Assembly (NCBI GenBank): GCA_902772625.1
Contig: CACYBP010000087.1
Coordinates: 1 to 5,655, forward strand
DNA length: 5,655 bases
From: Oscillospiraceae bacterium
GTDB taxonomy: Bacteria; Bacillota; Clostridia; Oscillospirales; QAMX01
Direction: 5' to 3'
The stretch's first letter is position 1; each line of letters starts with the position of its first letter. The translations under genes were made by a program, and so were the position numbers. Below the pieces are notes generated by a model. That model was not told where the DNA came from. It saw only the letters and a program-made list of their open reading frames with translations, and ran no database searches. Below are positions 1 to 4,880 of the stretch, in pieces.

Positions 1-1520
1 AAGGAGCCCACCGGCCTTCCCGGCGCGCGGAGTCCCGCGCGGTTTCTGCGAAGCGCCCGGCAGAGGGCGTCCACCGCCGCCTCCTGTCCGATCACGCGGG
101 TTTTCAGGCTTTTCTCCAGAGAAAGAAGCTTCTCTTCCTCTCCGCTTTTCAGATGCAGAAGGGGGATCCCGGTCTTTTCGGAAAGCAGCCTTTCCAGCTC
201 CTCCTTCCCGATCCCGGGCGGCGGGAGACGTCGATCCCCGCTCTTTTCCTCTGCAAGGAGCCTTTCCCGGAGGCGTCCCGCGCCGACGTAATCCCCCTTT
301 TCCAGGGCTCTCTCCCGCTCTTTCCAAAGCGCGGAAGGCGCGCCGTGTCCGGAAGATTGAAGGCGCGCTTCGCCGGCCGCCTCATCCAGAAGATCCAGGG
401 CCTTGTCCGGGAAATACCGGTCGGGGAGATACCGCTCCGCAAGCTCGACGGCGGCCGGGACCGCCTCCTCCCGGAAGCGCACGCCGTGGTGTTCCTCCAG
501 GACCGGGATCAGGCCGCGAAGGATCGCCTCCGTCTCTCTCCTGTCGGGCTCCCGGACCTCCACCGGGGAAAACCGGCGGGCCAGAGCCGGGTCCTTTTCG
601 ATGGCCTTCCGGTATTCCTCCGGGGTGTCCGCCCCGAGAAAAAAGAGATTTCCCCGGGAAAGCGCCGGCTTCAGAAGCTCCGAAAGCGAGATCGCCCCCT
701 CGGCGCCGCCCGCGCCGGACATGACGTGCATCTCGTCAAAAAACAGGATCAGATCGTCCCGGGCCTCGATCTCCCGCAAAAGGGTCTCCATCCGCTCCTC
801 CAGTTCGCCCCGGTATTTCGTTCCCGCCAAAAGCGCGGCGGGATCGAGGGCAAAAAGACGCTTGCCCGAAAGAACCGGCGGCGTCTTCCCCTCGGAAAGC
901 ATCGCCGCGAGCTTTTCCGCCACGGCGGTCTTTCCCACGCCCGGCTCCCCAAGAAGCACCGGGTGGTTTTTGGTGCGGCGCGCAAGGATCCTCATCACCT
1001 CTCTGATCTCCTTGTCCCGGCCGGTCACCGGCATAAGCTTTCCCATTTCATAAAGAGAAGTCAGATCGGCGCCGTACCGCGCGACGCTTTGTGGCAGGGC
1101 GCGTCTTTCGGCCCGCGGCCCCGGACGGTCTTCGTTCCTTTCCTTTGCGTTCTCACACACTCTTTCCCGCTCCCGGAGATAACGGCAGGCGGCGTTCTGC
1201 CCCTCCCGCCGGATGGCCGAGAAAAGCTCCCCGGTCCCGATCTCCCTTTCCCCGGCCTCCATCGCCGAAAGCCGGAGGATCCGCTTCGCCGCCGGGGTCA
1301 GTCCCCGGGGCAGAAGCCAGGCCTCTCCCCGGCCGAGAAGCTTCGCGGTCTCTTCCTCCAGCCGCCTTGCCTCCGGAGAGGCTTCCCCGTCCTTTTCCCG
1401 GAAGAGCCCGATCAGAAGATGCTCGCTTCCGATCAGACCGTGTCCCATCCTGTCGGCCGAGGCGTAGGCCTCCTCCAGAGCGCGGGCGGCCCCGGCGCTG
1501 AAACGGCTCTTTTTTTCGAT
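1..1520 (-). CDS. clpC: ClpC-type AAA+ unfoldase, N-terminal 506 residues (3' end outside window)
   Basis: ATP-dependent Hsp100 unfoldase that by family feeds substrates to ClpP. Reading leftward, the frame is open from about residue 1 (ATC, 1520) to the window edge. The Clp N-domain covers about residues 6-115: RFSAGAARAL, then IGSEHLLIGL, then a weaker second repeat with EIGTGELFSAI. The first AAA+ domain has Walker A GEPGVGKT (191-198), pore loop GTKYRGELEER (233-243), Walker B LILFFDEMH (257-265) and arginine finger RRF (315-317). A short middle domain follows with a UVR-like helix (about 402-425, ALEKGDYVGAGRLRERL). VIGQEAAVDAL (476-486) opens the second AAA+ domain, and the window ends just before its Walker A. 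Oddities: no canonical start codon, second phosphoarginine-pocket Glu replaced by Gly97, sensor-1 region GADT instead of GATT, middle domain about 18 residues shorter than I recall for B. subtilis ClpC. The gene identity is near certain; the start is less so. Confidence 0.95.
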   Translation of the reverse strand, partial: MEKKSRFSAGAARALEEAYASADRMGHGLIGSEHLLIGLFREKDGEASPEARRLEEETAKLLGRGEAWLLPRGLTPAAKRILRLSAMEAGEREIGTGELFSAIRREGQNAACRYLRERERVCENAKERNEDRPGPRAERRALPQSVARYGADLTSLYEMGKLMPVTGRDKEIREVMRILARRTKNHPVLLGEPGVGKTAVAEKLAAMLSEGKTPPVLSGKRLFALDPAALLAGTKYRGELEERMETLLREIEARDDLILFFDEMHVMSGAGGAEGAISLSELLKPALSRGNLFFLGADTPEEYRKAIEKDPALARRFSPVEVREPDRRETEAILRGLIPVLEEHHGVRFREEAVPAAVELAERYLPDRYFPDKALDLLDEAAGEARLQSSGHGAPSALWKERERALEKGDYVGAGRLRERLLAEEKSGDRRLPPPGIGKEELERLLSEKTGIPLLHLKSGEEEKLLSLEKSLKTRVIGQEAAVDALCRALRRNRAGLRAPGRPVGS

Positions 1521-1539
1521 CTTTTCCCTCTCCCCTCCT
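1521..1539 (-). promoter_or_regulatory. clpC ribosome binding site leading to a non-ATG start
   Basis: On the minus strand AGGAGGGGAGAGG begins at 1539. Its GGAG and GAGG sub-motifs lie 9 and 6 bases before an in-frame ATC at 1520. No ATG, GTG or TTG occurs in any frame between this site and position 1500. ClpC homology begins at RFS, codons 6-8 of the ATC frame, so this purine-rich site is the only sensible translation signal. Confidence 0.7.
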
Positions 1540-1541
1540 GG

Positions 1542-1580
1542 AAAAATCAAAGGCCCCGGGGATCGCTTCCTGGGGCCTTT
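1542..1580 (-). terminator. terminator-like hairpin just upstream of clpC
   Basis: In the minus direction AAAGGCCCC (1580-1572) pairs with GGGGCCTTT (1557-1549) in a perfect 9-bp stem. A 14-base loop could add three pairs (GGA/TCC). The 3' arm is followed by GATTTTT (1548-1542). It has the shape of an intrinsic terminator, between the mcsB stop and the clpC Shine-Dalgarno sequence, and no clear promoter lies between it and clpC. It is therefore either a partial terminator read through into clpC or an attenuator. Read in the plus direction it has no T-run. Confidence 0.7.
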
Positions 1581-1594
1581 CCCCCGTCCGGGGG

Positions 1595-1625
1595 AAAACG
1601 AGGGGGACGGCAAGCGTCCCCCCTC
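1595..1625 (-). terminator. second terminator-like hairpin after mcsB
   Basis: In the minus direction a GGGGGACG-type arm (1622-1615) pairs with CGTCCCCC (1609-1602) over 8 bp with a 5-base loop. The stem extends by two more pairs if one base is bulged. It is followed by G and TTTT (1598-1595). It starts 29 bases after the mcsB stop and precedes the other hairpin, giving a tandem pair. The T-run is short, so termination would probably be partial. Confidence 0.5.
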
Positions 1626-1653
1626 TTCGGTGTATGCCGGTTTCCCGGTCTTT

Positions 1654-2637
1654 TTACGCCAGAGCGGCGGTGACCACCTCGGCGCGGTGATGCTCCCGGG
1701 CAAGCTCGGTCTTTTCCGCGCTGCCGTTCCAGATCACCGAGGGCTGCACGGCGCGGATCAGGCCGTTCATCTTCCCGTAGTCGCCCTCCACCAGGCCCAG
1801 CGACACGCCCATGCGGTAATCCGAAAGCAGGAGCATCGTCTCGTTGTAGCCGATGGCGTAGGCGTTTTTCAGGATGGCTGCGGCGCGGCGTACCCGGTCG
1901 GTCAGGCGGATCTCGTTCTGGGAAAGCCCCTTGGCGCGCAGCTCCCGCTCCTTTTCGATGAGCTTCTGGGCCACCTCGCCGATCCGCTTCAGGATCTCCT
2001 CCTCGGAGATGCCCAGCGTCGTGCGGTTGGTGACGGTATAAAGCCCGCCCATGGCGCTGCTTCCCTCGCCGAGATAGCCGCGGATGATCACGCCCAGCCG
2101 GTCGGCGTCCAGCATGACCCGGTCGATCCGGCCGCTTTCGCCCAGCGCCGGCAGGTGCAGGGTGACGCTGGCCCGGAGGGCGGTGCCGAGGCCGGTGGGG
2201 CTGGAGGTCACGTAGCCGAGCCGTTCGTCAAAGGCGATCTCCTCGTCCCCGAGGATCGCCGCGTCGAGCTTCTTCGCCTTTTCGTAGCTTTCCTCCAGGG
2301 AAAGCCCCTCCGTGACGGCCTGGATCCGGACGTGATCGGCCTCGTTGACCATCACCACGGTGTCGCTCCCGGTGAAAAGCGCCCGGGGCAGCTTGGAGGC
2401 GGTGAAATCGGCCGAGCCGATCTCTTCTTCAGCCAGGGCGCGCAGTTCTTCTTTGTCCTGATCGCGATAGACGCGGACGGCAAGGCCCTCTTTTTCCGCC
2501 TTGACTTTGAGTTTTTCCACGATCTCCTCCGCCCGTTTTGCGCCGAGGCGCGCGGGGAAGGGGTAGTTTTTCAGATTGCGGGAAAGCCTGACGCGGCTTT
2601 CCACCGCGATGTCCCGATAGGTCTCGCTCATGATCAT
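1654..2637 (-). CDS. mcsB: Protein arginine kinase McsB (phosphagen-kinase family)
   Basis: ATP:guanido phosphotransferase that by family phosphorylates arginines on CtsR and misfolded proteins, activated by McsA. It has 327 residues; I recall about 350-365 as typical. Visible family motifs are the ATP-binding ESRVRLSRN (13-21), NEADHVRIQ (98-106, catalytic Glu99 kept, second Glu of NEEDH replaced by Ala), YVTSSPTGLGTALRASV (142-158), IRGYLGEGSSAMG (185-197, Glu191 kept) and NRTTLG (204-209). In the SPT loop Ser146 occupies the position of the conserved phosphagen-kinase Cys (Cys167 in Bacillus/Geobacillus McsB). The C-terminal phosphoarginine-binding motif RDxxRA reads REHHRA (314-319). The gene overlaps mcsA by ATGA. 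The AGGAGG at 2647-2642 is 4 bases from the ATG at 2637 and 10 from the ATG at 2631 (protein starting MSETYRD), so either start is possible. It is co-transcribed with ctsR and mcsA. Confidence 0.95.
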   Translation of the reverse strand: MIMSETYRDIAVESRVRLSRNLKNYPFPARLGAKRAEEIVEKLKVKAEKEGLAVRVYRDQDKEELRALAEEEIGSADFTASKLPRALFTGSDTVVMVNEADHVRIQAVTEGLSLEESYEKAKKLDAAILGDEEIAFDERLGYVTSSPTGLGTALRASVTLHLPALGESGRIDRVMLDADRLGVIIRGYLGEGSSAMGGLYTVTNRTTLGISEEEILKRIGEVAQKLIEKERELRAKGLSQNEIRLTDRVRRAAAILKNAYAIGYNETMLLLSDYRMGVSLGLVEGDYGKMNGLIRAVQPSVIWNGSAEKTELAREHHRAEVVTAALA

Positions 2638-3122
2638 TCGGCCTCCTTCGCTTCGTTTTCTTTCTTTTCCAGGGCGCGCAGCTCGTCTCTCAGGGTCGCG
2701 GCCTTTTCGTATTCCTCTTTTTCCACCGCTTCCCGGAGTTCTTCCCGCAGCTCGCGGATCCTCTTGCGGCGGGTGATCTCCTCGTCGGCCGAGGCCGGCA
2801 CGGTGCCCGCGTGGTTCACGTCCCCGTGGATCCTTTCGATATAGGGATCGAACAGGTAATCAAAGGTCTTGTAGCACTGGGCGCAGCCCGCGCGGCCGGT
2901 GCGCCTCACCTCTCTCGCGGTGGCGCCGCAGAAGGGGCAGACCGTCTCCCGCGCGCCCTCCCATTCAGGCAGGGAGAAGAACGCCGGGACCAGCTCCCGG
3001 AAGTCGCTGAAGATCTGTTCCTCCGCCGCGCACTCGGCGCAGAGGGCGTATTCGCTGTATTTCCCGTTGATATTTTTCCGGATGATGGTGGTCGCCGGTC
3101 TTTTTCCGCATTTGTCACACAT
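2634..3122 (-). CDS. mcsA: McsA, zinc-finger activator of McsB
   Basis: Cytosolic adaptor that by family stimulates McsB arginine kinase activity and helps modulate CtsR. The 162-residue protein has four CxxC pairs: Cys2/Cys5, Cys28/Cys31, Cys62/Cys65 and Cys80/Cys83. This matches the two bipartite zinc-binding units of the family. It also has the family motif CxxCYxxFxxxxxPxIxRxHG (80-100). A charged C-terminal helix (about 118-157) carries a UVR motif, LREAVEKEEYEKAATLRDEL, the same kind of motif as in the ClpC middle domain. The start is secure: AGGAGGA (3137-3131) lies 9 bases upstream of the ATG at 3122. The gene sits 21 bases after ctsR and overlaps mcsB by 4 bases, so the three form one operon under CtsR control. 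Nothing looks damaged. Confidence 0.97.
   Translation of the reverse strand: MCDKCGKRPATTIIRKNINGKYSEYALCAECAAEEQIFSDFRELVPAFFSLPEWEGARETVCPFCGATAREVRRTGRAGCAQCYKTFDYLFDPYIERIHGDVNHAGTVPASADEEITRRKRIRELREELREAVEKEEYEKAATLRDELRALEKKENEAKEAE
2642..2647 (-). promoter_or_regulatory. mcsB ribosome binding site inside the mcsA 3' end
   Basis: AGGAGG on the minus strand lies within the last mcsA codons. The mcsA stop TGA (2636-2634) overlaps the mcsB ATG (2637-2635), giving a translational-coupling arrangement. A second ATG at 2631 sits at a looser spacing of 10 bases, so the exact start remains ambiguous by two codons. Confidence 0.75.
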
Positions 3123-3143
3123 GATGCGTTTCCTCCTTTTCGT

Positions 3144-3602
3144 TTATATCAGTCTGAGAAGACATTGCTTCAGGATGGCGGCGCGCAGCGCGTCGCGTTT
3201 TTCGGACGGTGCCTCGGCAAGCGCCGCCGGGGAAAGGGCCGCAAGGATCAGGATCGCCTCTTTCCTTTCCAGGCTTTCGGATTCCACGAGGTTGGAAAGG
3301 ATCGCCCGGGCCGACGCGGGATCGATGGCGGAGCCCACGCCGTTGATGACGTGCATCAGAAGGGTCTTGCCCGAAAGGCCGACCCTGCGGATGCGGATGT
3401 ATCCGCCGCCGCCCCGGCGGCTTTCCACCTGATACCCGTGCTCCGGGGAAAACCGGGTGGCCAGGACGTAATTGATCTGGCTGGGCACACAGGCGAAGGT
3501 CCGCGCGATCTCGCCCCGGGAAAACTCGGCCGCGCCGTCGTTTTCATAGAGCCGGGAGAGAATAAAGGCTGCGATATTATCCGATACGCCCATGAACACC
3601 AT
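3144..3602 (-). CDS. ctsR: CtsR, transcriptional repressor of class III heat-shock genes
   Basis: Winged-helix repressor that by family binds heptad-repeat operators of clp and mcs genes as a dimer and is released on heat or through McsB. The 152-residue protein has the helix-turn-helix about residues 26-50 (FSRGEIARTFACVPSQINYV), the family signature CVPSQINYVxxTRFxxExGY (38-57) and the wing with the tetraglycine thermosensor loop, SRRGGGGYIRI (61-71). The C-terminal domain (about 75-152) is the dimerisation and McsB/ClpC-interacting part. The upstream end fits two starts. The ATG at 3602 follows GGAAGGAAAGGGG. The ATG at 3593 gives MGVSDNIAAF, closer to the B. subtilis N-terminus I recall. 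The promoter and two CtsR boxes lie 52-105 bases upstream, so the gene is autoregulated. It leads the ctsR-mcsA-mcsB operon, and clpC follows. Confidence 0.97.
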   Translation of the reverse strand: MVFMGVSDNIAAFILSRLYENDGAAEFSRGEIARTFACVPSQINYVLATRFSPEHGYQVESRRGGGGYIRIRRVGLSGKTLLMHVINGVGSAIDPASARAILSNLVESESLERKEAILILAALSPAALAEAPSEKRDALRAAILKQCLLRLI

Positions 3603-3612
3603 CCCCTTTCCT

Positions 3613-3646
3613 TCCCGGAGGAAGCTCTTTTCTTCCCCTCCCGGGA
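3613..3646 (-). promoter_or_regulatory. possible stem-loop in the ctsR 5' leader
   Basis: TCCCGG (3613-3618) pairs with CCGGGA (3641-3646), and the stem may continue with a few bulged pairs (AGG with CCT). The predicted transcript start is near 3647, so this would be the first structure of a leader about 45 bases long, ending at the edge of the ctsR ribosome binding site. A fold that limits translation at low temperature is conceivable. The stem is short and imperfect, and the call is tentative. Confidence 0.3.
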
Positions 3647-3653
3647 TGCTTTT

Positions 3654-3682
3654 ATTATAGGTCAGGAAAGGTCAAATTTCAA
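3654..3682 (-). promoter_or_regulatory. Sigma-A promoter of the ctsR operon
   Basis: On the minus strand the -35 TTGAAA (3682-3677) and the perfect -10 TATAAT (3659-3654) are separated by 17 bp (3676-3660). Transcription should start near 3647, about 45 bases before the ctsR ATG. The whole spacer is a CtsR box, so bound CtsR would directly exclude RNA polymerase. Confidence 0.9.
3660..3676 (+). promoter_or_regulatory. CtsR operator, box 1 (within the promoter spacer)
   Basis: GGTCAGG-AAA-GGTCAAA is a direct repeat of two heptads with a 3-base spacer. It matches the known CtsR consensus (A/G)GTCAAANAN(A/G)GTCAAA except that the first heptad ends in GG. It fills the 17 bp between the -35 and -10 of the ctsR promoter exactly. 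Confidence 0.93.
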
Positions 3683-3690
3683 ACTTGTCT

Positions 3691-3707
3691 TTTGACCTTC
3701 CCTGACC
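3691..3707 (-). promoter_or_regulatory. CtsR operator, box 2 (upstream of the -35)
   Basis: On the minus strand this reads GGTCAGG-GAA-GGTCAAA, the same heptad pair with the same GG deviation in the first half-site as box 1, but in opposite orientation. It starts 9 bp upstream of the ctsR -35 element. The two boxes and their 14-bp centre form a 48-bp inverted repeat (3660-3707) that could hold two CtsR dimers. Confidence 0.9.
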
Positions 3708-3868
3708 TTTCCGCATTCTGAAAGCCGGTCCGGTCTGATTATCCCCCGTTCTCTCCTGATTTCTCCTGTTTTCTCGTTTTTTCACGGTTTGAAAGATTGC
3801 GTCCGGGGCGGTCTCTTCCATTGTAGACGGCCGGGAGGGAAAATATACGGATTTTCGCAATTTGGGTG
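3708..3868. other. Intergenic DNA without a recognisable gene
   Basis: This is the middle of the 326-base divergent gap. It is richer in A and T than the genes. Around 3749-3783 it holds a pyrimidine-rich tract with loosely repeated TTCTCCTG units. No open frame here has a ribosome binding site or a recognisable product. No RNA gene or riboswitch fold was apparent by eye. Confidence 0.6.
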
Positions 3869-3896
3869 TTGCTTTTTTCAATTTCTGTGATACAAT
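3869..3896 (+). promoter_or_regulatory. Promoter of the ferredoxin gene (extended -10)
   Basis: TACAAT (3891-3896) is preceded by TGA, giving an extended -10 of the TGnTAnAAT kind. A weak -35, TTGCTT (3869-3874), lies 16 bp upstream. The expected start near 3903 leaves a leader of about 26 bases before the ATG. No CtsR box is close to it, so it is probably outside CtsR control. Confidence 0.7.
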
Positions 3897-3898
3897 AA

Positions 3899-4102
<204 letters not shown>

Positions 4103-4124
4103 TCGAAAATTCCTGAAAAAGCGA

Positions 4125-4158
4125 CGGAGCCGCGTTTTCCCGCGGCTCCGCTTTTTTT
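4125..4158 (+). terminator. Strong intrinsic terminator after the ferredoxin gene
   Basis: CGGAGCCGCG (4125-4134) and CGCGGCTCCG (4141-4150) form a perfect 10-bp stem with a TTTTCC loop. One C and seven Ts (4152-4158) follow. The T-run is only 2 bases away from the Shine-Dalgarno sequence of the next gene, so downstream genes depend on read-through or on a promoter I could not find. Confidence 0.95.
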
Positions 4159-4160
4159 GA

Positions 4161-4167
4161 AAGGAGG
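4161..4167 (+). promoter_or_regulatory. Ribosome binding site fixing a TTG start for the methyltransferase
   Basis: AAGGAGG is placed 7 bases before TTG at 4175, which decides the start. The longer frame from the TTG at 4157 would begin inside the terminator T-run, upstream of this site, and has no binding site of its own. Confidence 0.85.
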
Positions 4168-4174
4168 CGGTCTT

Positions 4175-4873
4175 TTGCGCACCGAGGAATTTGCGTCGCT
4201 TCATCTCACGGTGCTCCAGCCCGACGGGGTGGAACGGTTCGGCGCGGACGCGATCCTTCTTTCGGATTTCGCGTCGGCGCGGCTTCGCGCGCGGGACCGT
4301 CTTCTGGACCTCGGCACCGGGAACGGGATCGTGGCGCTTCTGCTCCTGGCCCGGGGGATCTCTTACGCCGCCGGGATCGAGATCTATCCCCCCGCCGCCG
4401 AAGCGGCCCGGGAAAACGCCCGGATCAACTCTCTCCCTCTCGAAGTCATCGAGGGCGACCTCCGGGAGCCCCTGCCCTTCCCGCCGGGAAGCTTCGACCT
4501 GGTCACCGTCAACCCGCCCTATTTTCCGGCGGGGGTGGAAAGCCCCCTGCCCGGGCGAAAGCTCGCCCGCTCGGACGAAAGCTGCACCTTCCGGGACGCG
4601 GCCCACGCCGCGAGCTTTGCGCTTTCCGGCGGCGGGCGGTTCTACGCCGTTTACCGGCCGGAGCGGCTCTGCGACGCGCTTTTTGCCATGCGGGCCGAGG
4701 GTCTGGAGCCCAAAAGGCTCCGCCCGGTCGCCCACGACGCCGGGAAGGCCCCTTTCCTGACTCTTCTGGAGGGGCGGAAGGGTGCGCGCCCCGGCCTGAC
4801 CTTCGAGCCGCTTCTGACCATGGACAGCCCTGAGATGCGCGAGATCTATTCGGGGCGATATTCAGCCACGTGA
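4175..4873 (+). CDS. TrmN6-like tRNA1(Val) adenine-N6 methyltransferase
   Basis: Class I SAM-dependent methyltransferase of 232 residues, about the usual length for the YfiC/TrmN6 group. By family it would methylate the N6 of A37 in tRNA1(Val). Evidence: the N-terminal LQPDGVERFGADAILLSDF (14-32), typical of this group; SAM motif I LLDLGTGNGIVALLL (43-57); acidic motif II GIEIYPPAAEAARENARIN (67-85); motif III EGDLREPLP (93-101); and the catalytic NPPY at 113-116, which marks methylation of an exocyclic amine. Adenine N6 is the best fit. The start is TTG at 4175, set by AAGGAGG at 4161. rsmI starts 7 bases after the stop, so the two are co-transcribed. The terminator immediately upstream suggests low expression by read-through. 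A different rRNA or protein target cannot be excluded, since substrate choice in NPPY enzymes is hard to read from sequence. Confidence 0.87.
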   Translation: MRTEEFASLHLTVLQPDGVERFGADAILLSDFASARLRARDRLLDLGTGNGIVALLLLARGISYAAGIEIYPPAAEAARENARINSLPLEVIEGDLREPLPFPPGSFDLVTVNPPYFPAGVESPLPGRKLARSDESCTFRDAAHAASFALSGGGRFYAVYRPERLCDALFAMRAEGLEPKRLRPVAHDAGKAPFLTLLEGRKGARPGLTFEPLLTMDSPEMREIYSGRYSAT

Positions 4874-4880
4874 GGTATCT

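Noticed and set aside
1581..1594. A small CCCCC/GGGGG palindrome between the two mcsB-clpC hairpins
   Set aside because: The stem is 5 bp with a 4-base loop and no T-run. It is too small to call as a separate element.
153..1673. A 506-codon open frame on the plus strand opposite clpC
   Set aside because: It is the GC-rich mirror of clpC. Its translation is rich in Arg, Pro and Leu with no family motif, it lacks a ribosome binding site, and the minus strand carries unmistakable ClpC motifs throughout.
1630..2844. A 404-codon open frame on the plus strand over mcsB and mcsA
   Set aside because: It is antisense to two genes with clear motifs, has no ribosome binding site and shows no recognisable domain. 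It is a product of high GC and codon bias.
2811..3695. A 294-codon plus-strand frame over mcsA and ctsR
   Set aside because: It is a shadow of real genes. It runs through the CtsR operators and promoter and has no family features.
3692..3720. A possible plus-strand promoter using TTGACC as -35
   Set aside because: The TTGACC belongs to CtsR box 2, and the matching -10 (ATTCTG) is poor. A better promoter lies next to the ferredoxin gene.
3749..3783. A pyrimidine-rich stretch with repeated TTCTCCTG-like units
   Set aside because: The units are irregular and few. They fit a simple composition bias in intergenic DNA, not a CRISPR or a defined repeat family.
3820..3825. A TACAAT -10-like hexamer on the minus strand
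   Set aside because: At 16-18 bp upstream the sequence (such as GTATAT) does not resemble a -35. The ctsR promoter closer to the gene is far better.
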